NCBI GenBank assembly: GCA_029865675.1
Contig: JARXAU010000008.1
Coordinates: forward strand, 1 to 32,183
Direction: 5' to 3'
From: Rhodoferax sp.
Lineage (GTDB): Bacteria > Pseudomonadota > Gammaproteobacteria > Burkholderiales > Burkholderiaceae_C
DNA: 32,183 nt
Shown: one piece after another, positions 15,195-24,129 of the stretch
Numbering within the stretch: position 1 is the stretch's first letter
Layout of the letters: each line of letters opens with the position of its first letter
Translations under genes and position numbers: made by a program
The notes under the pieces: generated by a model
Databases searched by the model: none
Told to the model about the DNA's origin: nothing
What the model saw: only the letters and a program-made list of their open reading frames with translations

Positions 15195-16321
15195 GTACCG
15201 CAACTTCAGGCAACCGCCCCCACTTGCGCATCTTGGGCATCCGCGGTGTGCCCGCAGCCCACGGCGGCTTTGAAACTTTTGCCGAGTACCTTGCACCGTA
15301 TCTGGTGCAACTCGGCTGGCAGGTGACGGTGTATTGCCAGCAAGACAGCGGCAACGGCATCACCCATGACCAATGGCAGGGTGTGCACCGGGTGCACATC
15401 CCCGTCAATGCGGCCGGTGCGGCCGGCACCATCGTGTTTGACTGGTTGGCCACCCGGCATGCATCGCGCACCCAAGACCTGTGCCTGACCCTGGGCTACA
15501 ACACAGCCGTGTTCTGCGCCCTTCTGCGCTTGAAGGGCGTGCCCAACGTCATCAACATGGACGGCATTGAATGGTCGCGCGCCAAGTGGGGCCCGCTGGC
15601 CAAGGCCTGGTTCTGGCTGAACGAGCGCGCCGGCTGCTGGCTGGGCAACCACCTGGTGGCCGACCACCCTGCCATCAAGCAGCACCTGGCCACCCGCGTG
15701 CGCGCCGACAAGATCACCACCATCCCCTACGGCGCTGACCAATTGCACGGCCTACCCACCAGCCCTGTGCTGGCACTGGGCCTGCAACCTGGCAAGTACC
15801 TGACAGTGATTGCGCGACCTGAGCCCGAAAACTCACTGCTGGAGATCGTGGCGGCCTTCTCGCGCCAGCCGCGCGGTGTGCAACTGGCCGTGCTGGGCAA
15901 CTACAGCGATGCCAACCCATACCACCGCGCCGTGAAGGCCGCAGCCAGTGCCGAGGTGAAGTTTCTGGGCGCCATTTACGACAAGACCGTGGTGCAGGCG
16001 CTGCGCCTGCACTGCATGGCCTACATCCACGGCCACCAGGTGGGCGGCACCAACCCGTCATTGGTGGAAGCGCTGGGCGCCGGCAACCCTGTGATAGCGC
16101 ATGACAATGCCTTCAACAGGTGGGTGGCGGGCGACGGTTCGCAGTTCTTTCGTGATGTTGAGAGCTTGGCAGAAGCTATCGATTTGATGATTGGCGACAG
16201 GAAACTGAGCCAAACCATGAAGCTAGCAAGTTTACGCAGATTCAAAGATGGATTGACTTGGCCGAGTGTTCTTGAGCAGTACAACGACTTGTTGGCCAAA
16301 TCAATGGCCAAAACCAGTTGA
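15191..16321 (+). CDS. DUF1972-type glycosyltransferase (GT4)
   Basis: 376 residues. The N-terminus (LRILGIRGVPAAHGGFETFA, residues 12-31) is the signature of DUF1972 (PF09314) transferases, many of which are rhamnosyl- or related transferases in O-antigen and EPS clusters. NMDGIEWSRAKWG (122-134) and GHQVGGTNPSLVEALGAGNP (281-300) are the conserved middle and donor-binding segments. The start overlaps the previous stop. Base composition falls from about 63% GC to clearly AT-richer sequence near 16140, inside the last 60 codons, so the gene straddles the edge of a more foreign-looking segment. Likely adds a deoxyhexose, but the donor is not determined. Confidence 0.88.
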   Translation: MSTATSGNRPHLRILGIRGVPAAHGGFETFAEYLAPYLVQLGWQVTVYCQQDSGNGITHDQWQGVHRVHIPVNAAGAAGTIVFDWLATRHASRTQDLCLTLGYNTAVFCALLRLKGVPNVINMDGIEWSRAKWGPLAKAWFWLNERAGCWLGNHLVADHPAIKQHLATRVRADKITTIPYGADQLHGLPTSPVLALGLQPGKYLTVIARPEPENSLLEIVAAFSRQPRGVQLAVLGNYSDANPYHRAVKAAASAEVKFLGAIYDKTVVQALRLHCMAYIHGHQVGGTNPSLVEALGAGNPVIAHDNAFNRWVAGDGSQFFRDVESLAEAIDLMIGDRKLSQTMKLASLRRFKDGLTWPSVLEQYNDLLAKSMAKTS

Positions 16322-16335
16322 GGCAGAAAGCACAA

Positions 16336-17874
16336 ATGCAACAGCCTATCAAAGTACTTCCAATCTTCATTTGGATGCTGTTTCTGGTATTGGCACTGCT
16401 AATCGGCCTGGCAATTCCTTTACTGCCAATGAAAGTGTCCACAATCTTCGGGCTGATGATCATTACAGCAATGGGCATAATTGTTGCCTTCTTATTGCCA
16501 GCTAGAGAGTCGGTGCCAGAACGCATGATTGCGGCACTTTTGGTACTTGCAATTGCCAGCAAATTTTTATGGCCGAGCTTTTCTTATATTCCAATTCCAG
16601 GGCTGCCAACCAAGAACCCACAGCGCTTAATTTGGGCTGCCTGTTTGCTATATTGGGTGTACACCCTCATGGTAAACAAAGAACTTCGCGAGAGATTGGC
16701 GAAGAGACTATCACAATCAAGCACATCACTTTTGGTTGGTATATTTTTTACGTGGCGGTTCATTGCCATTTTCAATAGCGATTACCCTGACGTTTCAGTT
16801 CGCATATTTTTGTTAGAGCTTTTTGACTATGTTCCAGCCTATCTTTTTGCGTTAACTTGGCTGAAGCATTCAATTGATGTTCGGCGCATTACTACATCAC
16901 TGGTTGTGGTGTTGATTTGCATCCAGTTTATTACATTGATTGAAGTAATTACCAAAAGCAATCTGTTCTTGGCACTGGTGCCCACGGATACATCGAGCGA
17001 AGAATTTTTAGCTGCCGCGACTGAAACCAAGATGCGCGCTGGCTTTTACCGTGCACAGGCGTCATTCAACCATCCACTTCTATTGGCCCAGTTTGCGGTG
17101 TCCGTCCTGCCACTTGTATTGGCTGGCCTGTTCGCGAAAGGACAGATGCTACGTAGGGGACTGTCTGTTTTTGCCCTTCTGGGTATCCCAATGATTCTTT
17201 GGGCAACCCAGACAAGAACTGCCATGGCAAGCGCTGCAGTGGTGGTTGTTGTTGCGGGGCTGCTTGTTGCCTACAACGCCGCCACGGTAAAGCAACATGG
17301 TTTCAATAAGAATATCGGCGGTACCATTTTCCTTCTATGTGGTTCTCTTCTGGCAGTAGCCGCGCTGTTTTTGGTAATTGGCTTGGCGGAAGGGCGAACG
17401 GCTGAAGAATCTGGCAGTACTTTTGCCAGGGTTCTTATGCTGGAGCTGGCCTTGGATGCAGCAAAAGATTCGTGGCTATTGGGATATGGCCCAGGTGTGG
17501 GCGGCTACAAAGCAGCATTGACCAGCAGCAATGGCAGATCTTCTTTGGACAGCCAAATTCTGAGCCAATTGCTAGAGGCGGGCGTTGTCGCAATGGTCGT
17601 TTACAGTCTCTTCTTCTTCCAGGCTGGCAAGCGATTTTTCGGGTTAGCGAAAGTTGCGGGTACAGAAGCAGGGATTACCTATGCGATGTGGTGCCTGACC
17701 GTGGTCATATTCGGCTTCACGTCGCTCGTGCTATCGACACCGCACAACATGCCGCTACTGTTTTTTGCTCTTGGGGCGATTGTCGTCTTGAAGGAAACTT
17801 CCATCTCAGCGGCTTCGGCAACCCAAGAAAAACGACAGCTTTTCATGCGCCCGAATTTTCTTCGGCACGAATAA
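16336..17874 (+). CDS. O-antigen polymerase/ligase-like membrane protein (Wzy-like)
   Basis: 512 residues with about ten to twelve hydrophobic segments, the first two at residues ~6-55. Start ATG 16336, with purine-rich GAAAG upstream. The large periplasmic region near residues 340-420 contains TFARVLMLELALDAAKDSWL then GYGPGVGGYKAAL, a pattern common in the O-antigen ligase/Wzy_C superfamily, where conserved Arg and Gly-rich motifs contact the lipid-linked glycan. In this context it most likely polymerises repeat units exported by the flippase encoded on the opposite strand. Composition is much AT-richer (about 48% GC) than the flanks, typical of serotype-specific polymerases. Ligase activity cannot be excluded. 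Confidence 0.8.
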   Translation: MQQPIKVLPIFIWMLFLVLALLIGLAIPLLPMKVSTIFGLMIITAMGIIVAFLLPARESVPERMIAALLVLAIASKFLWPSFSYIPIPGLPTKNPQRLIWAACLLYWVYTLMVNKELRERLAKRLSQSSTSLLVGIFFTWRFIAIFNSDYPDVSVRIFLLELFDYVPAYLFALTWLKHSIDVRRITTSLVVVLICIQFITLIEVITKSNLFLALVPTDTSSEEFLAAATETKMRAGFYRAQASFNHPLLLAQFAVSVLPLVLAGLFAKGQMLRRGLSVFALLGIPMILWATQTRTAMASAAVVVVVAGLLVAYNAATVKQHGFNKNIGGTIFLLCGSLLAVAALFLVIGLAEGRTAEESGSTFARVLMLELALDAAKDSWLLGYGPGVGGYKAALTSSNGRSSLDSQILSQLLEAGVVAMVVYSLFFFQAGKRFFGLAKVAGTEAGITYAMWCLTVVIFGFTSLVLSTPHNMPLLFFALGAIVVLKETSISAASATQEKRQLFMRPNFLRHE

Positions 17875-17898
17875 AATATCTAGGGTAACTTAGGCAAT

Positions 17899-18915
17899 AT
17901 GTTCGAAAGCCAAGCCCCAAGCGGCAATCAAAATCGCATCTATGTAGTTCTTCTCAATTGGAACGGAGCTGCGGATACGCTAAACTGTTTACAGTCGCTT
18001 CTGCAAATTCAAACCAACCGGGTTGACTATGTGGTTTGTGACAACGCCTCCAGTCAGAAAGACTTCACCTCGCTTCAAACCGGTGTGGCTGATTTTTGCA
18101 CTGCCAACTCAATAAGGTTGCAGTGCTTCGAATCAAAAAACTGGCCAACGACGATTTGCCCAGCCAATGGCCCAAAGAATCTATTCTTGATTCAAACCGG
18201 TTCGAATCTCGGCTTCGCTGGCGGTGTAAATGTTGGACTTCGATTTGCGCAGAGTCGCGGAGACTTGGCTTATGCGTGGATTTTGAACAATGATTGCGAA
18301 ATTTCATCAGGTGCACTGGAAACATTGGTTTCGCGTTCAATGGCTGAGCAAACCATCGGCATCTGCGGGTCCACTTTGGTCTACCACGGCGACAGAAGCC
18401 GCGTGCAAGCCTTGGGCGGCGCACGCTACCTGCCATGGCGCGGGCGCTCACTGTCCATTGGCGCGTTTTCGGCAGCAAACACCATTCCCACCGATCCAAC
18501 CCGAGTGGAGCGCCAGTTGGACTATGTTGTCGGCGCGTCAATGCTGGTCAGCCGCAAGTTTCTGGATGTGGTTGGCTTGATGGACGAGCGCTATTTCCTC
18601 TATTCCGAAGAACATGACTGGGCACACCGTGGCCGGCAAGCTGGCTTCACATTGGGTTGGGCACCAGATTCAGTGGTGTTCCATAAACACGGTGCCAGCA
18701 TCGGCAGCTCGGCCAGTGGCGGTTCGCCGCTTTCGATGTTCTATCTTTTCCGTAGCAAAGTCCTTTTTACTTCACTGCACTTCCGCAGACGCTTGCCGGT
18801 TGTGTTGATGTCGCTCGCAATGGACGCGTTGAAGTTCGCATTGAAAGGCCACCCCAGCAAGACATGGGCAGCTTTGCGCGGCATGCTGTCCTACAACGGC
18901 CCAGCTCGTTTTTGA
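17899..18915 (+). CDS. Glycosyltransferase family 2 (rhamnosyltransferase-like)
   Basis: 338 residues, GT-A fold. Seen: VVLLNWNGAADTLNCLQSLL (residues 16-35), VVCDNAS (45-51), SNLGFAGGVNVGLRFA (102-117) and ILNNDCE (128-134) with the metal- and nucleotide-binding acidic residue, then MDERYFLYSEEHDWAHRGRQ with the acidic catalytic-base segment typical of WbbL-like rhamnosyltransferases. Inverting transferases of this type act in the cytoplasm on undecaprenyl-linked glycans. The 5' half is AT-rich like the preceding wzy-like gene and the 3' half returns toward the local average. Probably a deoxyhexosyl (rhamnosyl or fucosyl) transferase. Confidence 0.9.
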   Translation: MFESQAPSGNQNRIYVVLLNWNGAADTLNCLQSLLQIQTNRVDYVVCDNASSQKDFTSLQTGVADFCTANSIRLQCFESKNWPTTICPANGPKNLFLIQTGSNLGFAGGVNVGLRFAQSRGDLAYAWILNNDCEISSGALETLVSRSMAEQTIGICGSTLVYHGDRSRVQALGGARYLPWRGRSLSIGAFSAANTIPTDPTRVERQLDYVVGASMLVSRKFLDVVGLMDERYFLYSEEHDWAHRGRQAGFTLGWAPDSVVFHKHGASIGSSASGGSPLSMFYLFRSKVLFTSLHFRRRLPVVLMSLAMDALKFALKGHPSKTWAALRGMLSYNGPARF

Positions 18916-18933
18916 CCATTCGGCAGCGCGGCC

Positions 18934-19641
18934 ATGCTCAGGAACCTGCTTAACAAATTTGCAACGCGCGTTAAGGGCAGCGACTACCAACTCGATCCAA
19001 AGCTGCCACTGCTCAGTCTGGTTGGTTTGGCTTCGCGTCGTTTGACATGGCTGATCCGTGGCAGGTTGGCTTTTCCTTTGCGACGATCAGCCATCTATTT
19101 GGGTGACGGTAGCGTGCTGCGCAACCGTGCGCAAATGTCTTTCGAGCCCGGTGTCACCATCGGCCGTGGTTGCGTAGTTGATGCGCTGTCTGCCAATGGC
19201 CTGCGCATTGGCAGAAACGTCAACATCGGCCCCTACACCACCATTCAGGCCAGCGGCGTGTTGTCACGCCTCGGCACGGGCTGTTCGATCGGCGCAAATT
19301 CGGGCATTGGTGGCTATTCATTCATTGGTTGTGGTGGCGGCGTTGCCATCGGCAGCAATGTGATCATGGGCCAATACGTCAGCTTTCATTCCGAGAACCA
19401 TGTCATTGACCGAACTGATGTGCCGATTCGAGTCCAAGGTGTGGTCCGCAAAGGGATCGTGATTGAAGATGACTGCTGGGTTGGCGCCAAAGCCACGTTC
19501 CTGGACGGCTGCCACGTTGGTAAGGGCTGCGTTGTCGCCGCAGGCGCCGTGGTGCGCGGCAACATCCCCCCTTACTCCATCATCGGTGGCGTGCCAGCTA
19601 AGGTCATTCGCAGCCGACTGGCAGTAGACAGTAGTGCATGA
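18934..19641 (+). CDS. Left-handed beta-helix O-acetyltransferase
   Basis: 235 residues. From about residue 70 to 225 it is built of hexapeptide repeats ((L/I/V)-G-x4), ending with IPPYSIIGGVPAKVIRSRLA, the classic C-terminus of the maltose/VatB-type acetyltransferase family. The active-site His is probably in VSFHSENHVID (149-159). It would transfer acetyl from acetyl-CoA to a sugar hydroxyl on the EPS precursor in the cytoplasm. A hydrophobic/basic N-terminal region (residues 24-55) could tether it to the membrane. Its stop overlaps the next start (ATGA at 19638-19641). Confidence 0.9.
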   Translation: MLRNLLNKFATRVKGSDYQLDPKLPLLSLVGLASRRLTWLIRGRLAFPLRRSAIYLGDGSVLRNRAQMSFEPGVTIGRGCVVDALSANGLRIGRNVNIGPYTTIQASGVLSRLGTGCSIGANSGIGGYSFIGCGGGVAIGSNVIMGQYVSFHSENHVIDRTDVPIRVQGVVRKGIVIEDDCWVGAKATFLDGCHVGKGCVVAAGAVVRGNIPPYSIIGGVPAKVIRSRLAVDSSA

Positions 19642-20894
19642 ACCCAATGCCGATCATGAAGCGCGTCACACTGTTTTCAACGGACATTCCATACCCAGCC
19701 AACCGCGGAGGTAGAGCGGATATCTGGCGCAGAGTGTTGGCGCTTTCGAGATTGGGCGTTGCAGTTCAGCTTGTGTGCTTCTTCGATGACGTTTCTGGCA
19801 AGCGGCCAGAGCAACAGCACCTTGAAGCAGTTCGCGCAGCCACGGCGGGCTTGCTGCTCTATCCGATCAAGCAAGGCAAGCGCGCATTGCTTGAGGCACT
19901 TATCAAGTTGCCGCAGATGCCCTGGCACGTTGCACGCCGGAGCCTGGGCGCGCTGGACCTGCGCGACCTGTGCAGCGTTGTCCAAGAGTTTCAGCCCGAC
20001 TGGCTTTGGTGTGAGGGCCCCTGGTGCGGGCCGCTAGTCCTTGCAGTGCATGACCATATCCAGGTCCCTGTCGCTTACCGTTCCCACAACCTTGAACATG
20101 TGTACATGGCGCGGCAAGCCAGTGCTGCCCGCCGCCCGCGCGATCGACTGGCATGGACCATTGCATGCGTGGGGCTGAGACGGTTTGAGCAGCAAATGCT
20201 GACCACAGCCGACTGGGTGTTCGACATCTCCTTTGACGACATGGCTTTCTGGCAGGCCCAAGGCATCCGAAACATCAGTTGGTTGCCACCAATTGCCGAG
20301 TCTGCGTTGGGCATGGGCACCAGCGCAGATCTGCCGTATACCGAACAAAAGCACGATGTGCTCTTTCTCGGCAACCTGACCACACCCAACAACGTGCGCG
20401 GGGTCGAGTGGCTGGTGAATGAGATTCGGCCCCTTGTGCTGGCGCAACGGCCGGGCACGCAGTTTGTGGTGGCGGGGTCCAACCCTGGCGAGCATGTTCG
20501 CAACCTGTGCAAAGCACCCAACGTCACCTTGCTGCCCAACGTCGCCGACGCTTTGGCTCTATACCGCCAGGCCCGCGTACTGGTAAACCCGGTGCGCACG
20601 GGCAGCGGCACCCATGTCAAGGCGATCGAGATGCTGATGATGCGTACGCCCATCGTCACGTCCACCCAAGGCACGCAGGGCATGCCCGCCGAAGTGAAGC
20701 GCCTGTTCAAGGTAGCCGACACCAGTGAAGCCTTTGCCAGCCATGTGCTGACAGCGTTGGACCAGCCCACTGACTGCTGGCATGAGCGATCAGACGCGCG
20801 GCGCCTGTTTAGTGTGCAGGGTCTGGCAGACGCATTGGCCAAGCTGCCGATGGCGACGGCCTTGCCCGCATTGCAACGCGCTGGTACGGCATGA
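19638..20894 (+). CDS. Glycosyltransferase family 4-like (GT-B fold)
   Basis: 418 residues; a second Met at residue 7 (MKRVTLF) is a possible alternative start, but the ATG at 19638 overlaps the previous stop. N-terminal PYPANRGGRADIWRRV is a glycine-rich acceptor-domain loop; YRSHNLEHVYM resembles the conserved His-containing segment of this subfamily. The C-terminal half has LFLGNLTTPNNVRGVEWLVN, then PVRTGSGTHVKAIEMLMMRT, the donor-binding block of GT1/GT4-like enzymes. The subfamily is common in exosortase- and capsule-associated clusters. Coupled by ATGA to the lyase gene downstream. Confidence 0.85.
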   Translation: MNPMPIMKRVTLFSTDIPYPANRGGRADIWRRVLALSRLGVAVQLVCFFDDVSGKRPEQQHLEAVRAATAGLLLYPIKQGKRALLEALIKLPQMPWHVARRSLGALDLRDLCSVVQEFQPDWLWCEGPWCGPLVLAVHDHIQVPVAYRSHNLEHVYMARQASAARRPRDRLAWTIACVGLRRFEQQMLTTADWVFDISFDDMAFWQAQGIRNISWLPPIAESALGMGTSADLPYTEQKHDVLFLGNLTTPNNVRGVEWLVNEIRPLVLAQRPGTQFVVAGSNPGEHVRNLCKAPNVTLLPNVADALALYRQARVLVNPVRTGSGTHVKAIEMLMMRTPIVTSTQGTQGMPAEVKRLFKVADTSEAFASHVLTALDQPTDCWHERSDARRLFSVQGLADALAKLPMATALPALQRAGTA

Positions 20895-23026
20895 CAACGC
20901 CGGCGCGCAGCAGCAGGCTGACTGGGCAACGCCGCTGGCTGCTGCAACGGCTGGCCATGTTGGCCACAGCCCCCGCATGGCTGCGCCCAGTGAACGCTGC
21001 CGCAGCAGGGGCAAACACGGAGACATTCTTTGCGATGGTGTTGCGCAGGGTGCGTGACGACTACATGGCAGAAGGCGGGCCGGGCGACGCCACGCGCTTT
21101 GTAGCGACCATCAACACCAACGGCACCTGGGACGACGTGGACTATGCAGACCGCGGCATTGGCGACTGGCGCCCGATGCCGCACTTGGTGCGCCTGCGCC
21201 GCATCGCCCGTTCGCTGGCACAACCGGGGCAGGCGCCCCCAGCCATGCAGACGGGCACTGATGCCCTGAACCGTGGGCTGCGCGCCTGGTTGCAACGCAA
21301 GCCCATGTCTGACAACTGGTGGCACAACACAATTGGCCAGCAAAGGGAAATTGGTCGCGTCATCGTGCTTGGTCGCGCATTGTTGGATGAAGACATCGCG
21401 GTGCAGGCCATAACCCTGCTGCAAGACCCAGGGATGGTGCCACCAGCCCAAGCGACGGGACAAAACCTCACTTGGTACGCCACACAGCAAGTGCTGCGTG
21501 GCGCATTGCGGAACGATGCTGGTGATCTGGTGCGCGCCAGCGCCGCGCTGGCATCCACCTTGCGCATCACGTTGGACGAAGGAATCCAGCCCGACTTCAG
21601 CTTTCACCAGCACGGTGCCCAGTTGTATACCGGCGGCTATGGCCTCGGCTTTTTGCAAGACAACGTGCAGCTTGCCGCATGGCTGGCAGGCACGCCCTGG
21701 GCATTGTCTGGCAGCGGGCTGGACTTGCTTGCCAACTACGCGTTGCGCGGCATGGTGCCGCTGCTGCGGGGCACGCAGTGGCTGGAGTGGGGGGCGCGTG
21801 GGCGCGAATTCACCCGCAAGGAAGACTTGCCACGGCCCGGTCTGGTGGCCAATGCGATGGTGCGGCTGGCGCCGCTGGTGCCAAGGCGCAGCACCGACCT
21901 GTCAGCCGCTGCGGCGCGCACCAAGGTGGGTGGGCCACCACCGGCGACAACCAACCAGTTGTTCTGGCGATCCGACTTCATGGTGCACCAGACGCGCAGT
22001 GTCTACATGTCAGTCAAGATGTGCAGTGCCCGCACGGTGGGCACCGAGTCAGGCAACGGCGAAAACTTGCAGGGGTTCTGGTTGCCCTTTGGCGTGACTT
22101 ACCTGTTGCGCCGGGGTGATGAATACGATGGCTTACCGCCGGTATGGAACTGGTCGGCCCTGCCAGGCTTAACGGCACCCGATGCCGTACCACCGCTAAA
22201 GGGCTACCAGACTCACCAAGCGCAGTTTGTCGGCGGCGTGTCGGACGGTGCAACCGGCGTGGCGACCATGGCGCTGGACAAGTTGCAGACAACCGGCAGA
22301 TTGAGCTGGTTCTTCATGGGCGACACGATGGTGGCCATGGGCGCTGGTATCCGATCCACCCATGACCACCCGATAGCGACCACGCTGAATCAATGCCGCT
22401 GGACTGGCCTGGTACACACCAGCGCCGGCCCATTGCCCGAAAGGGGCGACCGCACATCGACTGCAGGGGCCCGGTGGCTTTGGCACGACGGGCTGATGTA
22501 CCTGCCGCTGGACGGGCCGGATCTACTGGTCCAACGTGAGCACCGCACGCAGAGCAGCAGTGCTATCAACAGTGCCCTTGGTGCGACCAATGCCAACGCC
22601 AAAGTGTTGACGATCGCCATGCAGCATGGCCTGCGGCCTGCTGGGGCGAAGTTTGCCTACGCTGTGTCTACCCCTACAGCAATGCCAGTTAGTGCCACTG
22701 TGGACTTGAAGCTGCAAATTCTTTCGAACAGCGAATCCCTGCAAGCCCTGCGCTGGCTGACGACCAGCCAAATCATGGCGGTGTTTCACGCCAAGGGGAG
22801 CCTTCTGATTCGAGAGGGCCTCACGCTGGACGTTGACTCGCCCTGCATCTGTCTCATCACTGCGCAAGCTGGCGAATTTGCGATCGGCGTTGGCGATCCA
22901 ACACGGCGCCTGGGCCAGATCGGGTTGAACCTGCGCAACAACGCCGGCAAATCACCCAGCATCAAGTTGACACTTGGCAGTACGACGCCCATACCTTACC
23001 AGGACACGTGGGTAGGGCAACTTTGA
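20891..23026 (+). CDS. Polysaccharide lyase family 8 (hyaluronate/chondroitin/xanthan lyase-like)
   Basis: 711 residues. The N-terminus QRRWLLQRLAMLATAPAW with cleavage near VNAAAAG (about 34-40) is an export signal, with RR suggesting Tat. Residues ~45-330 form the alpha/alpha toroid with DNWWHNTIG (141-149). The catalytic triad of PL8 is in place: N192 (TGQNLTW), H241 and Y250 in SFHQHGAQLYTGGYGLGFLQ, with the nine-residue His-Tyr spacing of S. pneumoniae hyaluronate lyase. ESGNGENLQGFW lies in the beta-sandwich half, and the C-terminal domain is complete. PL8 enzymes cleave next to uronic acids by beta-elimination. It overlaps the GT4 stop, so it is coupled to EPS synthesis and likely trims or releases the cell's own polymer in the periplasm or outside. 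Confidence 0.92.
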   Translation: MTTPARSSRLTGQRRWLLQRLAMLATAPAWLRPVNAAAAGANTETFFAMVLRRVRDDYMAEGGPGDATRFVATINTNGTWDDVDYADRGIGDWRPMPHLVRLRRIARSLAQPGQAPPAMQTGTDALNRGLRAWLQRKPMSDNWWHNTIGQQREIGRVIVLGRALLDEDIAVQAITLLQDPGMVPPAQATGQNLTWYATQQVLRGALRNDAGDLVRASAALASTLRITLDEGIQPDFSFHQHGAQLYTGGYGLGFLQDNVQLAAWLAGTPWALSGSGLDLLANYALRGMVPLLRGTQWLEWGARGREFTRKEDLPRPGLVANAMVRLAPLVPRRSTDLSAAAARTKVGGPPPATTNQLFWRSDFMVHQTRSVYMSVKMCSARTVGTESGNGENLQGFWLPFGVTYLLRRGDEYDGLPPVWNWSALPGLTAPDAVPPLKGYQTHQAQFVGGVSDGATGVATMALDKLQTTGRLSWFFMGDTMVAMGAGIRSTHDHPIATTLNQCRWTGLVHTSAGPLPERGDRTSTAGARWLWHDGLMYLPLDGPDLLVQREHRTQSSSAINSALGATNANAKVLTIAMQHGLRPAGAKFAYAVSTPTAMPVSATVDLKLQILSNSESLQALRWLTTSQIMAVFHAKGSLLIREGLTLDVDSPCICLITAQAGEFAIGVGDPTRRLGQIGLNLRNNAGKSPSIKLTLGSTTPIPYQDTWVGQL

Positions 23027-23038
23027 ACAGAAGCGATC

Positions 23039-23058
23039 GGCGCTAAACGCACAGCGCC
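23039..23058. terminator. Hairpin between convergent genes
   Basis: GGCGCT (23039-23044), an eight-base loop and AGCGCC (23053-23058) form a perfect 6-bp stem in the 45-base gap between the PL8 gene and the converging acyltransferase pseudogene. It would serve both strands. No T-run follows on either side, so termination is only suggested by position. Confidence 0.35.
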
Positions 23059-23071
23059 CAGTATCAAGGCA

Positions 23072-23943
23072 TCAAGTGACCTTTGCGCCTGCCACCGGCG
23101 CAAACCGGCGTATCAATATCACCAGCCCCAAACTGAGCCCGAAAGTCAGTGGCAACGCCAACCAATCACCCGCAAGCCCGAAGCGGCGGGCAATTGGAAT
23201 GAATAGCGGATGAACCAGGTAAACCCCAAAAATGTAGCTGGAGAACTTGGCTATCTGATACTTGATGGCCAGCAGACCTGGGAAAGCCACGGGCACAACC
23301 AGCAGCAAACCAACCAGATAAGCTGCCCCGTAGCCATGCATCACCATGCCCGGTAAAACCGATAACGTCAAGATAAGAAAAGCGCCGAGCCGAGCACTTA
23401 CAGCCGATGCCGACATACCGGCCAGTGCCCAACCCAATCCGACAGCCGGAAGGGCATGGACGTATTGCGCATAGGGATATGGCATTGCTGCATGCTCGGC
23501 CAGCAGCAAGCCAACCGATGAAAAGCCAAGGCTCGCGACGACGAACCCAAACCCAACTGTGAACGACGACTGAGTACTTGACCAAGAATCCCTGAAACAA
23601 CGGCAACCACCAGCGCAAAGGGTAAGTACCACAGGTGTACGCTAGGCCCAATCAAAATGGCTGCAGATGTGGAATCGCCTTTGGGAAATGCTGGGTAGCC
23701 CCGGACAATATTGATCAACCCGAATATGAACACCCAAAATAACCAAGGGATGAGAATTCTGACCGCTCGCTTGACAAAGAACTGACTCGACAACCTGCCG
23801 CTGGTTACGATTGAGAAATAGGCGCCAAGGGCAATGAAGAGTACGAGGCCACCATATCCAATTTCCTGCGCGGATATACCCAAGTGGAACCATACAACTC
23901 CGGCGGCGCCCAAGATTCTCAAAAACTCAATATCTTGGCGCAT
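23072..23943 (-). pseudogene. Acyltransferase 3 family membrane protein with one frameshift
   Basis: Read on the minus strand, the first frame starts at ATG 23943 (MRQDIEFLRILGAAGVVWFH, with the conserved His for acyl transfer) and covers several membrane segments to about SGILGQVLSRRSQLG. The homologous continuation (VGFGFVVASLGFSSVGLLLA onward to the stop at 23072) is in another frame. The switch falls near 23545-23560, and the region of 872 bases is one base short of a whole number of codons, consistent with a single-base deletion. The later part keeps FSSYIFGVYLVHPLFIPIAR, typical of the family's last helices. If intact it would be a ~290-residue O-acyltransferase for the EPS. A sequencing error is possible; no long homopolymer is at the site. 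Confidence 0.75.
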
Positions 23944-23972
23944 AATTTGAATGATCGGTTCAAAATTTATAT

Positions 23973-24001
23973 AGTATTTACATAGCCTTCATGACTGTCA
24001 A
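23973..24001 (-). promoter_or_regulatory. Candidate sigma-70 promoter for the acyltransferase 3 gene
   Basis: On the minus strand TTGACA (complement at 23996-24001, a perfect -35 box) is followed by a 17-base spacer and AATACT (23978-23973, 4 of 6 bases of the -10 consensus), in an AT-rich stretch 30 bases before the ATG. This would give the acyltransferase its own promoter behind the hairpin that ends the upstream gene. Confidence 0.4.
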
Positions 24002-24129
24002 AAAATCTTTCGATTAATAATGAGTGGGACCAATTTCCAAGGTGGCGCTCCTGATAAGGACTAAGTGGCAGCGCTCTCATTCAGCTACAGCAAGTCCAAT
24101 TCAAATTCACTCATACAATGAAGCGGCAA

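Noticed and set aside
20075..21658. A 527-codon open frame on the minus strand across the GT4 and PL8 genes
   Set aside because: It lies antisense to two well-supported genes with overlapping stop/start, is rich in Cys, Arg and Ala as antisense frames of GC-rich genes are, and shows no family motif.
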